In this document: positions 23,685-31,379 of the stretch, piece by piece | How positions within the stretch are numbered: position 1 is the stretch's first letter | How the letters are laid out: every line of letters begins with the position of its first letter | Program-made: the position numbers and the translations under genes | The notes under the pieces: model-generated | What the model saw: only the letters and a program-made list of their open reading frames with translations | Database searches by the model: none | Told to the model about the DNA's origin: nothing | From: Palsa-459 sp035937595 | GTDB taxonomy: Bacteria > Actinomycetota > Acidimicrobiia > Acidimicrobiales > RAAP-2 | DNA length: 46,466 bases | Reading direction: 5' to 3' | Assembly (NCBI GenBank): GCA_035937595.1 | Contig: DASZHS010000054.1 | Span: 1-46,466, forward strand

Positions 23685-24851
23685 TCAGTCGGTGAGCAGC
23701 AGCGGCCCGCCGTCGGCGGGCGCGTGGGTCCAGGTCTGCCCGACCGCCACGCAGTGGCTGCCCGCCGCGCACGAGATCGACCACAGCCGCCCGTGCCCGA
23801 ACGAGTTCAGCAGCCGCAGTGGCCACGTCGCGCCGCGGTCGACGGTCGTCGCGGTGAGCGGGTCGGCCACGCCCTGACCCACGAACTCGCACGTCGCCGC
23901 CGAGGCGCACGACGCCGCGTAGAGCACGTTCGTCGTGCCGATCGGGCGCCCCGCCCAGGTCGCACCGCCGTTGTGGGTCGTGTCGATCCAGTTGGACCCG
24001 CTCGCCCGCGTGCTCGTCGCGACGCACGACGTGGCCGCGGGGCACGACAGCCACCGGAGGAGCCCGACGGTCGCGGGCACCGCACGGAGCGCCCAGGTGG
24101 CGCCGGCGTTGGTCGAGTGGAGCAGGATCGAGGAGCCGCCGGCGAGCGAGGTGCCGAAGGCGGTGCACGTGCTCGGCGTCGTGCAGCTGAGACCGTCGAC
24201 GTCGCCCGTCGCGGGGAACGTCCGCACGGTCCACGTCGCCCCGCCGTTCCTCGACGTCGCGATCTGGCCGTAGGCGACCTGGGAGACCGGCGGGTTCGAG
24301 TAGCCGACGGCGTAGCAGACGGCGACCGACGCGCACGTCGCCGTGATGACCGTGCCCAGTCCCGTGATGAGCGACGTCGACCAGCTCCGTCCGAGGGTGG
24401 CCGAGATGGCGACGGCGGCCGTCGGGTGCTTCGACGTCGGGTCGAGCGTGCCCCCCACGAGGCAGCGACGCGCCGAGACGCAGGAGACCGCCTGGTAGGC
24501 GAACTCGAAGCTCGGCGGCGCGGTGACCCTCGCCCAGGTCCGGCCCCGCGTGGTCGTCGCGACCGCGAGCTGCGGCGTCGCGCCGTTGCAGCTGCCGCCC
24601 GCGCACCGCTCCCCGATCGCGAGACAGCTCGCCGCGGCGCACGAGAGCCCGCGGAGGAGGACCCCCCGTAGGCCGCTCGGCGGTGTCGCCCGCACCCACC
24701 GCGTCGACCCCGGCGCGAGGTGTGCGACCGCGGCGGCGCCACCGGCGATCGCGGGCGCGACGCCGGTCCCGAGGAGGACGACCGCCACCGCGACGACGCC
24801 GGCGGCGCGGCCGGCGGGGCGTCGTCGTCGTCCGTGCGCCGTGCTCCTCAC
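23685..24851 (-). CDS. Secreted or anchored sialidase-like beta-propeller repeat protein
   Basis: I choose GTG 24851, which lies six bases after AAGGAG, giving 388 residues. It starts with a basic run followed by a hydrophobic AAGVVAVAVVLLGTGVAPAI segment, so it is exported or anchored; longer starts would bury this signal. The mature part is a series of repeats of about 45-50 residues. They combine an LSCAAASCLAIG-like Cys-x(4)-Cys loop with TSRNGGATWTVRTFP-like strands. That NGGxTW phrase is the Asp-box-like blade of BNR/sialidase beta-propellers such as photosystem assembly factor Ycf48. No catalytic residue of sialidases is evident. It is probably a binding protein outside the cell. Confidence 0.65.
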   Translation of the reverse strand: MRSTAHGRRRRPAGRAAGVVAVAVVLLGTGVAPAIAGGAAAVAHLAPGSTRWVRATPPSGLRGVLLRGLSCAAASCLAIGERCAGGSCNGATPQLAVATTTRGRTWARVTAPPSFEFAYQAVSCVSARRCLVGGTLDPTSKHPTAAVAISATLGRSWSTSLITGLGTVITATCASVAVCYAVGYSNPPVSQVAYGQIATSRNGGATWTVRTFPATGDVDGLSCTTPSTCTAFGTSLAGGSSILLHSTNAGATWALRAVPATVGLLRWLSCPAATSCVATSTRASGSNWIDTTHNGGATWAGRPIGTTNVLYAASCASAATCEFVGQGVADPLTATTVDRGATWPLRLLNSFGHGRLWSISCAAGSHCVAVGQTWTHAPADGGPLLLTD

Positions 24852-24949
24852 CAAGGGCTCCTTGGTCGCGTCGACCCACGAGTCTTGGGGATCGGCGGCG
24901 CCGGAACGAGGATCCCCGTGCCGGGGCGGCTGCCATGCCCACGGTCCGT

Positions 24950-24955
24950 TACCGT
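24950..24955 (+). promoter_or_regulatory. -10 box TACCGT for a leaderless small ORF
   Basis: TACCGT ends six bases before GTG 24962, the same geometry as other leaderless genes in this window. The GTG is out of frame with the DUF1990 gene and opens a small ORF. Confidence 0.4.
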
Positions 24956-24961
24956 CCGGGC

Positions 24962-25045
24962 GTGCCGCGGACCGCGACCACGGAGTGGGCTCGTCACCCG
25001 GCGGCGCCGCGATCCGGGTCGCGTCGGCGGCGTCGCCGGCGATGA
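24962..25045 (+). CDS. Candidate leaderless upstream ORF coupled to DUF1990 gene
   Basis: GTG 24962 opens 27 codons (starting VPRTATTEWARHP) and ends in seven Arg codons and TGA. The stop shares ATGA with the start of the DUF1990 gene at 25042. The TACCGT box fits a transcript beginning at this GTG. It could be a leader peptide that couples or controls translation. High-GC frames often read as Arg-rich, so this remains a candidate. Confidence 0.35.
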   Translation: MPRTATTEWARHPAAPRSGSRRRRRRR

Positions 25046-25617
25046 GGCTCGTCGTCCCGGCGAGCCGTCGCTCGATCGAGCGCACCGTCGCCCGAGCGGC
25101 GACGGCGCCGCCGACCGTCGCCACGCAGCCCGGCGCGGTCCTCGACCCGCGCTACGTGCACGACCGGCTCGAGGGCGTCGTCGGCCACGGGGAGCGGGAC
25201 TTCACGACGGCCGCAAGTGGCCTGCGCACGTGGGCGACCCACCGGGTGCGGGGCGTCAGGGTCTTCCCCACCGGCGCGCCGGTCGCCTCCGGCGCCACGC
25301 GCGTCGTCACGTTCGGCACGCCGCTGGTCGCGATCGCCGCCCCCTGCCGGGTCACCGAGGTCGTCGACGAGCCGCGCCGCGCCGGGTTCACCTACGTGAC
25401 GCTGCGCGGGCACCCCGAGGAGGGCGAGGAGTCCTTCGTCGTCGAGCTGGACGCGAACGACGACGTCCGCTGCACGATCACGGCGCGCTCGCGGCCCGGC
25501 AGCCGGCTCGTGCGGGCGACCGCCCCGGTCAACCGCTACGTCCAGCACCGCGTGGCTCGCGGGTACCTGCGCGCGCTCGAGCGCCACGTGGCGGCGCAGC
25601 CCGTGGGCCGACCGTGA
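25042..25617 (+). CDS. DUF1990 family protein
   Basis: The protein has 191 residues from ATG 25042. It matches the DUF1990 pattern: FTTAASGLRTWATHRVRGVR, VFPTGAPVASGATRVVTFG, then EVVDEPRRAGFTYVTLRGHP and EEGEESFVVELDANDDV, ending with a helix ARGYLRALERHV. The fold is START/Bet v 1-like and the function is unknown. The ATG overlaps the stop of a tiny upstream ORF as ATGA, and no Shine-Dalgarno sequence is seen, so translation may depend on coupling; GTG 24988 cannot be in this frame, but GTG 24985 gives a slightly longer alternative. The gene ends three bases from the end of a convergent gene. Confidence 0.8.
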   Translation: MRLVVPASRRSIERTVARAATAPPTVATQPGAVLDPRYVHDRLEGVVGHGERDFTTAASGLRTWATHRVRGVRVFPTGAPVASGATRVVTFGTPLVAIAAPCRVTEVVDEPRRAGFTYVTLRGHPEEGEESFVVELDANDDVRCTITARSRPGSRLVRATAPVNRYVQHRVARGYLRALERHVAAQPVGRP

Positions 25618-25620
25618 CCG

Positions 25621-27327
25621 TCAGGAGCCGGCCGGGTGGATCGAGCCGAGGTTCGACCTCGAGGGCCGACGCCGGCCGGCGGGCCCCTGGCCGAAGAGCC
25701 GCAGGATGTTCCCGGTGATGCGCTGGAGCTCGAGGGCGGTGCACCGACCCGCGCGCGGACACGAGTAGCCCATCGCGTTGATCCAGTTGTTGTTGCCCGT
25801 GTCGATCACGCCCGCGTGGTTCAGAGGATCGGTGTAGTAGGTCATGTCCGAGTAGGTGACCGATCCCCAGGTGCCCTGGTTCGTGTAGGCCTTGGCGAGC
25901 GGGATCGGCGAGTGGCCGAGGACCGTCAGGTCCGTGGGCATCCCCGGGTACTGGTCGACGTGGTCGATGTCGCTCGCGATGACGCGCGGGAGCACCGAGC
26001 CGTCGTGCAGCCCCGTCCCCGCGAACACCCAGGACGCGGCGTCGGCGACGACGAAGGCCGCGGAGAGCCCGGGGTAGAGGTACCCGCTGTAGCCCTCGCC
26101 GACGACCGGGTTCGCCGACCAGCTCGAGGGCGGCGAGCTCCACGTGTTGCCCGTCACCTGCATCGCGGGGCCGTGCCCGTTGAGCGGGTCAGCGCCCGCG
26201 TCGCGGTAGTCGACCTCTTGGCGGTCCGGCCCGAGCGGTGACGCCTGCAGCCGCACGTGCCGGAGCACCGAGGCCGCCCCGAAGAACACCACGTTGAGGC
26301 CGCGGGCCATCGCGCGCTGGAGGCCCAGGCGCTCGTGGTAGGACCACGACTCGTCGTGGCCGAGCGAGAGCAGCACGCGGTGGTGCTGCAGGATCGACGG
26401 GTGCTCGTCGACCGTCACGTCCGTCACGTAGGCGACGTCGAGGCCGTGCTCCTCGCAGAACCGGACGAGCGGGTACTCGTCGCCCAGGAAGTCCGACGAC
26501 CCTGCCCCCGTGTCGTAGGGGCGGTCGAAGGAGACGACGCGCGCGCGGTTGCACACGGGGTAGGCCGGCGCGCCGGGCGGGCACGGGCCCTGGCCCTGGT
26601 AGTAGGAGTACCCGCCGAAGGCGTTCCACCCCTGCTCGACGAACGTCCTCGCCATGATGAGGTAGGTGGCGCGGCTCCTCGGCGCCCAGATCGTGAGGGG
26701 CACGTAGGCCTGGGCGCGCGGGCCGGCCACGAGCTTGAAGAGGTAGTCGCCCTGGACGAACCGATGGCGCAGCAGCACGACGTTGAACGACCGGTGCCAG
26801 TTCGCGCAGCTGACGAGGTTGATCCCCGCGGTGAACCTGCACGCCGGCTGGCGCTGGCCACGCAGGGCGCGCGAGGACCAGACCAGGTGCGCGCCCTTCC
26901 CCTGGTACCAGCCCATCCGGTAGGCATCGACGTGGTACGTGCGCGCGCTCGTGGACACGTAGAACCCGACGCGCTCGCCGGCACGGGCGTAGTTCTCGTT
27001 CGCGAACCCCTCGATCGCCCCGACGGGCACGGCCGCGGGGATGCGCCACGCCGTCGTGCCTTTGAGCCGGTTCTGGGCGAGGACCCAGCGAGCCTCGACC
27101 CCGAACGCGCCGAGGAACCGTGCGGGTGTGGTCCCCGTGGCGCGCGACGGCGCCGTCGGCGCGGCGGTGAGGACGAGGACCGACGCCACGACGGCGAGGA
27201 CGACGACCACGACCACCGCGACGATGGTGCGCCGCCGCCCGCGGCCGCGTCCTGCGGCCTGCTCGGCGCCCGACGGGGCGCCTCCTGCGGCGTCCGTCCC
27301 CGTCGTCGCGGGCGGGTCCTCGGTCAC
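25621..27327 (-). CDS. Membrane-anchored N,N-dimethylformamidase beta-subunit-like protein
   Basis: This 568-residue protein has a short cytoplasmic head, one transmembrane helix (TIVAVVVVVVLAVVASVLVL, near 34-53) and a large outer domain. The domain contains EGFANENYARAGERVGFYVS and YRMGWYQGKGAHLVW near its start. It continues with TFVEQGWNAFGGYSYYQGQG, FDRPYDTG, LLSLGHDESWSYHERLGLQ and VVFFGAASVLRHVRL. This is the pattern of the large subunit of N,N-dimethylformamidase, an iron enzyme, and of many actinobacterial relatives of unknown substrate. The membrane anchor is not found in the soluble enzyme. The small DMFase subunit is not seen here. It is the last gene of an operon with the SDR, 13 bases upstream. 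Confidence 0.8.
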   Translation of the reverse strand: MTEDPPATTGTDAAGGAPSGAEQAAGRGRGRRRTIVAVVVVVVLAVVASVLVLTAAPTAPSRATGTTPARFLGAFGVEARWVLAQNRLKGTTAWRIPAAVPVGAIEGFANENYARAGERVGFYVSTSARTYHVDAYRMGWYQGKGAHLVWSSRALRGQRQPACRFTAGINLVSCANWHRSFNVVLLRHRFVQGDYLFKLVAGPRAQAYVPLTIWAPRSRATYLIMARTFVEQGWNAFGGYSYYQGQGPCPPGAPAYPVCNRARVVSFDRPYDTGAGSSDFLGDEYPLVRFCEEHGLDVAYVTDVTVDEHPSILQHHRVLLSLGHDESWSYHERLGLQRAMARGLNVVFFGAASVLRHVRLQASPLGPDRQEVDYRDAGADPLNGHGPAMQVTGNTWSSPPSSWSANPVVGEGYSGYLYPGLSAAFVVADAASWVFAGTGLHDGSVLPRVIASDIDHVDQYPGMPTDLTVLGHSPIPLAKAYTNQGTWGSVTYSDMTYYTDPLNHAGVIDTGNNNWINAMGYSCPRAGRCTALELQRITGNILRLFGQGPAGRRRPSRSNLGSIHPAGS

Positions 27328-27340
27328 GCGTGCGGGGCGC

Positions 27341-28072
27341 TCAGCTCACGAGCGTGAGGCCGCCGTCGATGGCGACGACCTGGCCCGTGACGTAGGGCGC
27401 CGCGGCGAGCGCGACGACGACGTCGGCGACGTCAGTCGGCTGCCCGGACCGCTTGAGCGGGGCGAGCGCGCCCACGAGCGCTCGGACCTCGTCCCAGTCC
27501 TTCGTCCAGGGCGTGTCCACGAGCCCCGGCGCCACGGCGTTCACGCGGACCTCGGGTCCCACGACCTTGGCGAGGAGCACCGTGAGGTGGTTGAGCGCGG
27601 CCTTGGACGCCGCGTAGGGGATCGAGCTCCCCGTCGGGCGGAGCCCGGCGATGGACGAGACGTTGACGACCGCGCCGCGCGTCGCGCGGAGGGCGTCCAT
27701 CGCCGCCACCGTGACCGACCAGGTCCCGAACACGTTCACCTCGAAGATGCGGCGCCACACGTCGAGCGTCGCGGCGTCGAGGTCGTGGTGGGCGATCACC
27801 TGGGTCGTCCCGGCGTTGTTCACGAGGACGTCGAGGCGGCCGTGCCGCTCGAGCGTCGTCGCCACCAGTCGCTCGGCGTCGCCCTCCAGGCTCACGTCCG
27901 CCTGGACGTAACTGGCGCGTCCGAGCTCGGCCGCGACGCGCTCGCCGTCGCGCACGCTCGACCTCGAGTTGACGACGACGGTCGCGCCCGCCGCGCAGAA
28001 CGCGTGGGCCGTCGCCTCCCCGATCCCGCTCGAGGACCCGGTCACGAGGACCACCTTGTCGTCGAAGCCCAC
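27341..28072 (-). CDS. Short-chain dehydrogenase/reductase
   Basis: GTG 28072 lies five bases after GAGAGGAG and gives a 243-residue classical SDR. The cofactor motif is TGSSSGIG (11-18), followed by NNAG (85-88), a catalytic Ser at 139-140, and YAASK with Tyr153 and Lys157. VNAVAPGLVDTP follows the active site, and GQVVAIDGGLTLVS closes the protein, as in FabG-like enzymes. Arg37 and Arg41 after the second strand suggest NADP(H). It reduces or oxidises an unidentified alcohol/ketone. It sits 11 bases after the epimerase gene and 13 before the dimethylformamidase-like gene, so the three form an operon. Confidence 0.85.
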   Translation of the reverse strand: MGFDDKVVLVTGSSSGIGEATAHAFCAAGATVVVNSRSSVRDGERVAAELGRASYVQADVSLEGDAERLVATTLERHGRLDVLVNNAGTTQVIAHHDLDAATLDVWRRIFEVNVFGTWSVTVAAMDALRATRGAVVNVSSIAGLRPTGSSIPYAASKAALNHLTVLLAKVVGPEVRVNAVAPGLVDTPWTKDWDEVRALVGALAPLKRSGQPTDVADVVVALAAAPYVTGQVVAIDGGLTLVS

Positions 28073-28083
28073 TGCCGCTCCTC

Positions 28084-28992
28084 TCAGCGCCGCCGGACCC
28101 GCCACGAGCCCGTCCAGCGCTGGCCGGGCTCGAGCACGACGAGGTCCTTGCCCGTCCGCAGCGCGTCGGGCGGGCAGGTCATCGGCTCCACGGAGACGGC
28201 CGTCCGGCGCCGCGAGCCGTGGAGCGTATCGCCCGTGAACACCTGGAAGTAGGGGAAGGTGCGGTCGACGCTCAGCTCGACGGCCCCGGTGTCCTCCTCG
28301 GCCAGACGGGCCGTCGCCCACCCCGAGTCGTCGCGGACGAGGTCGCAGAGCGTCACGTCGAGCGCGGCGCCGTCGATCGTCCGCGGCTCGCGCCAGTCGA
28401 GCGCCGCGTCGAGGGTCCGCGCGGGCGTGCTCGGGCGTCGATGCTCGTCGACGGGGACGGCCCCGCAGGCGGGCACGCTCAGGATCGCGCGGTCGACGCC
28501 GTGGGCCGGCACGGCGAGGTAGGGGTGGAACCCGAGGCCGAACGGCAGCGCCACGGTGTCGGCGTTGGTCACCGTCGTGGTCACGGTGAGCCCCATCGCG
28601 CCCAGGTGGTACGCGACCTCCACGAGCGCGAGGAAGGGGTAGCCCGGCTCGGGGTGCACGAGGAGCGAGAGCGCCACGCGGTTCTGCGCGACGGCGTCGA
28701 CGCGGAAGGGGCGGTAGCGCACGAGCCCGTGGACGGCGTTGCCGTGCTCGGGCTCGTCGAGCGGAGCGCGCGCCTCGCGGCCCGAGAAGCACCACGAGCC
28801 GGTCCCCAGGCGGTTCGGCCACGGGAAGCACAGCTGGCCCCGGGCCCCGGTCGCCATCTCGGACTCGTCGAACCCCTCGATGACGGGCACGCCGGCCCGC
28901 TCGTACTCGCGCAGCGTCGCGCCGACCTCCGTCACGATCGCCCGCTGGTCACCGTGCGCGAGCAGGAGCTGCTCGCCCGTCGGCAGCGTCAT
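28084..28992 (-). CDS. Aldose 1-epimerase family protein (galactose mutarotase-like)
   Basis: The 302-residue protein belongs to the aldose 1-epimerase superfamily. LCFPWPNRLGTGSW contains the conserved sugar-contacting Arg, GNAVHGLVRYRPF contains the catalytic-site His, FGLGFHPYLAVP contains the second His, and VSVEPMTCPPDAL contains the glutamate catalytic base. It interconverts the alpha and beta anomers of a sugar or sugar phosphate. ATG 28992 overlaps, as ATGA, the stop of an 11-codon upstream ORF. No ribosome site of its own is seen. It leads a three-gene operon and is divergent from surE, with both promoters sharing one element. Confidence 0.85.
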   Translation of the reverse strand: MTLPTGEQLLLAHGDQRAIVTEVGATLREYERAGVPVIEGFDESEMATGARGQLCFPWPNRLGTGSWCFSGREARAPLDEPEHGNAVHGLVRYRPFRVDAVAQNRVALSLLVHPEPGYPFLALVEVAYHLGAMGLTVTTTVTNADTVALPFGLGFHPYLAVPAHGVDRAILSVPACGAVPVDEHRRPSTPARTLDAALDWREPRTIDGAALDVTLCDLVRDDSGWATARLAEEDTGAVELSVDRTFPYFQVFTGDTLHGSRRRTAVSVEPMTCPPDALRTGKDLVVLEPGQRWTGSWRVRRR

Positions 28993-29024
28993 GCCGCGCC
29001 GCGCCGTCCGTCGAGCAGGGCCAT
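28989..29024 (-). CDS. Candidate leaderless upstream ORF coupled to the epimerase
   Basis: ATG 29024 opens an 11-residue frame (MALLDGRRGAA) and stops with TGA overlapping the epimerase ATG. On the minus strand TACGAT (29037-29032) ends seven bases before this ATG, the same spacing as for known leaderless genes here. It would be translated from the transcript's first base and deliver ribosomes to the epimerase start. Confidence 0.4.
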   Translation of the reverse strand: MALLDGRRGAA

Positions 29025-29030
29025 CGCCGT

Positions 29031-29037
29031 TATCGTA
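29031..29037. promoter_or_regulatory. Overlapping bidirectional -10 element TATCGTA
   Basis: TATCGT (29031-29036) serves the plus strand and ends six bases before GTG 29043 of surE. Its complement TACGAT (29037-29032) serves the minus strand and ends seven bases before ATG 29024. Both transcripts would be leaderless, and the two -10 boxes share five bases. Confidence 0.55.
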
Positions 29038-29042
29038 CGGCG

Positions 29043-29885
29043 GTGCGGATCCTCGTCACGAACGACGACGGGATCGCCGCGCCCGGGCTCGTCGCGCTCG
29101 TCGACGCGATCGACCGCTGGTGCGCGCGGGGCGAGCCAGGGGCCCGCGAGCTGGTCGTCGTGGCACCCGAGACCAACCACTCGGGGTCCGGCGCCTCCGT
29201 GGGCGAGGTCTACCGGCGCACGTCGGTCGCGTACCGGCGCCACCGCTACGCCGGCCACGAGGGCGTCGACGCCTTCGCGCTCGACGCGTCGCCCGCGCTG
29301 TGCGTCCTCATCGGGGTGCTCGGCGGCATCGGCGCGCGGCCCGACGTCGTGGTCGCCGGCATCAACGCCGGGGTGAACGTCGGGCGCTCGGTGCTGCACT
29401 CCGGGACCGTCGGGGCGATCCTCGCGGGCAGCCAGCTGGGGCTGTCGGGGCTCGCCGTGTCGATCCAGTGGACCGAGGGCGCGCCCTACGACGTCGCCGC
29501 CGACGTGGCGGTCGAGGTGCTCGACCAGCTCGTCAAGGCGCCCCCGAGGACGCTGCTCAACCTCAACGTGCCGGCGCTCGCCCGCGGCGAGCTGCGCGGC
29601 GTGCGGCGCGGCCGGATCTCGACGGCCGGCATCGTGAAGTCCGCGGGTCGTGACGACGGCGTCGTCGACCTCGGCGAGGCGGGCGAGATCGCGCTCCGGC
29701 TGGGCTCCGCCGTCCCCTCCCTCGGCGACGTCAGCGACGAGGAGCCCGAGGACGACGGGGCGCTCGTGGCGGCCGGCTTCGCCTCGCTCACCCCGCTGCG
29801 CTCCGTGCACGAGGACACCGACACGGGCGCGGACGACACCGTCCGCGCCGCGCTGGACGCGGTGAGCCAGCACCTGCACGCCTGA
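29043..29885 (+). CDS. surE: 5'-nucleotidase/survival protein SurE
   Basis: GTG 29043 opens a 280-residue SurE-type nucleotidase. RILVTNDDGIAAPGL supplies the metal-binding Asp8 and Asp9, VVAPETNHSGSGASVG supplies the following metal and substrate loop, and the stretch AGINAGVNVG plus LHSGTVGAILAG are further signatures with the metal-binding Asn. SurE removes phosphate from nucleoside monophosphates and contributes to nucleotide-pool and stress maintenance. The protein ends with a helical HLHA tail typical for the family. It has a leaderless-type TATCGT box and is divergent from the epimerase operon. The next gene is convergent. Confidence 0.9.
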   Translation: MRILVTNDDGIAAPGLVALVDAIDRWCARGEPGARELVVVAPETNHSGSGASVGEVYRRTSVAYRRHRYAGHEGVDAFALDASPALCVLIGVLGGIGARPDVVVAGINAGVNVGRSVLHSGTVGAILAGSQLGLSGLAVSIQWTEGAPYDVAADVAVEVLDQLVKAPPRTLLNLNVPALARGELRGVRRGRISTAGIVKSAGRDDGVVDLGEAGEIALRLGSAVPSLGDVSDEEPEDDGALVAAGFASLTPLRSVHEDTDTGADDTVRAALDAVSQHLHA

Positions 29886-29909
29886 GTCACCGGGCGGCCG
29901 CCCGCCTCG

Positions 29910-30320
29910 TCACTCGTCGAGGTCGGTGCGGAGCCGCTTGACCGAGCTGCGACGCCGCTTCGCGTCGAGCCGGCGCTCGACGGCGGACCGCGACGGGGCG
30001 GTCTTGCGCCGCGGCGGGCGGACCTCGAGGGCCGCGGCGAGCCGCCGGGCAAGCCGCTCCTCTGCGAGGCGCCGGTTCTCCCCCTGGCGGCGTGAGACCG
30101 ACGAGGTCGCGCGCACCACGTCGCCGAACACCTCGCGCAGCCGCGCGCGCGTCTCCTCGTCGAAGGACACCGCGGTGCGCAGGTCGAGCTCGACGGTGAC
30201 GCGGCTGCGCGTGCGGTTCGCGTGCTGGCCGCCGGGACCGCCGGCGGTGTCGGCGCGGACGCTGAGGTCGGCGGGGTCGAGGTCGAGCGACGGGATCGCG
30301 CGTCCACGCTCGGGTGGCAC
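29910..30320 (-). CDS. arfB: ArfB-like peptidyl-tRNA hydrolase (class I release-factor domain)
   Basis: GTG 30320 lies seven bases after a TAGCCT box and opens a 136-residue protein. It has the release-factor core with GGPGGQHANRTRSRV, whose GGQ catalyses peptidyl-tRNA hydrolysis. The ending is Arg/Lys-rich (RRLDAKRRRSSVKRLRTD), which in ArfB probes the empty mRNA channel. Such proteins rescue stalled ribosomes without a stop codon. Length and order agree with ArfB/YaeJ (about 140 residues). It is divergent from the aldo/keto reductase, with the two -10 boxes only 12 bases apart. Confidence 0.85.
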   Translation of the reverse strand: MPPERGRAIPSLDLDPADLSVRADTAGGPGGQHANRTRSRVTVELDLRTAVSFDEETRARLREVFGDVVRATSSVSRRQGENRRLAEERLARRLAAALEVRPPRRKTAPSRSAVERRLDAKRRRSSVKRLRTDLDE

Positions 30321-30327
30321 GGGATCG

Positions 30328-30333
30328 AGGCTA
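30328..30333 (-). promoter_or_regulatory. Leaderless-type -10 box TAGCCT
   Basis: On the minus strand TAGCCT ends seven bases before GTG 30320. It helps choose that start over the in-frame TTG at 30344, which lies upstream of the box. Confidence 0.5.
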
Positions 30334-30345
30334 GGGGGGACCAAC

Positions 30346-30351
30346 TACGCT
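30346..30351 (+). promoter_or_regulatory. Leaderless-type -10 box TACGCT
   Basis: TACGCT ends eight bases before ATG 30360, without a Shine-Dalgarno sequence. Confidence 0.5.
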
Positions 30352-30359
30352 CCCCCGTC

Positions 30360-31358
30360 ATGCAGTACCGACACCTCGGGCGCTCCGGGATGATGGTCTC
30401 GGCGATCGCCTACGGCAACTGGGTCACCCACGGCGGCCAGGTCGGCGAGGACCAGGCGATCGCCTGCGTGCGCGCGGCGCTCGACGCGGGCGTGACCACC
30501 TTCGACACCGCCGACGTCTACTCGCTCGGCGAGGCCGAGCGGGTGCTCGGCAAGGCGCTGCACGGCGTGCGCCGCGACTCGATCGAGATCTTCTCGAAGG
30601 TCTACTGGCCGACGGGTCCCAACCCGAACAACCGGGGCCTCTCGCGCAAGCACATCATCGAGTCCTGCGAGAGCTCGCTCGCGCGGCTCGGGACGGACCA
30701 CCTGGACCTCCTCCAGGCCCACCGCTACGACGTCGAGGCCCCCCTCGAAGAGACCCTGCGCGCCTTCGACGACCTCGTGCGCGCCGGCAAGGTGCACTAC
30801 GTCGGCGTCTCGGAGTGGACCGCGGCCCAGATCGCCGCCGCCGTGACGGCCGCCGAGCAGATGGGGCTCGACCGGATCGTCTCCAACCAGCCGCAGTACT
30901 CGCTCTTGTGGCGGGTGCCCGAGGTCGAGGTGATCCCGGCGTGCCGGGTGCACGGCATCGGCCAGATCGTCTGGTCGCCGCTCGCCCAGGGCGTGCTCAC
31001 CGGCAAGTACGCCCCCGGCGAGCCCCTGCCGAGCGGGACGCGGGCGACGGACGAGGGCGCGAAGCACTTCATCTCCTGGCTGCTGCGCGACGAGGTCCTC
31101 GTCCCGGTCCAGCAGTTCTGCAAGCTCGCCCGCGACGCGGGCCACACCCCCGCCGAGGTCGCGCTCGCCTGGGTGCTCCGCAACGACAATGTCGCGAGCG
31201 CGATCATCGGGGCCTCGCGCCCCGAGCAGGTGCTGGAGAACGTGGGGGCCGCCGACCTGGTCCTCGACGACGACCTCGTCAGCGCCATCGACGACGTGCT
31301 CGCGCCCACCGTGCTGCGCGACGCGTCGATGACGGCGAGCCCGTCGCGCCGTCCGTAG
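30360..31358 (+). CDS. Aldo/keto reductase, potassium-channel-beta-like family
   Basis: The 332-residue protein starts MQYRHLGRSGMMVSAIAYGN, typical of AKR6/Kv-beta-like reductases. The catalytic tetrad is visible: Asp49 and Tyr54 in TTFDTADVYSLGEAE, Lys80 in IEIFSKVYW, and His121 in LLQAHRYD. SNQPQYSLLWRVPE and QIVWSPLAQGVLTGKY are the later family motifs, and VASAIIGASRPEQVLEN binds the NADPH phosphate. It reduces aldehydes or ketones with NADPH in the cytoplasm. A leaderless-type box lies upstream. It converges closely with the thioesterase gene, only 21 bases away. Confidence 0.9.
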   Translation: MQYRHLGRSGMMVSAIAYGNWVTHGGQVGEDQAIACVRAALDAGVTTFDTADVYSLGEAERVLGKALHGVRRDSIEIFSKVYWPTGPNPNNRGLSRKHIIESCESSLARLGTDHLDLLQAHRYDVEAPLEETLRAFDDLVRAGKVHYVGVSEWTAAQIAAAVTAAEQMGLDRIVSNQPQYSLLWRVPEVEVIPACRVHGIGQIVWSPLAQGVLTGKYAPGEPLPSGTRATDEGAKHFISWLLRDEVLVPVQQFCKLARDAGHTPAEVALAWVLRNDNVASAIIGASRPEQVLENVGAADLVLDDDLVSAIDDVLAPTVLRDASMTASPSRRP

Positions 31359-31379
31359 CGGCCATCCGTCTCGTCCGGA

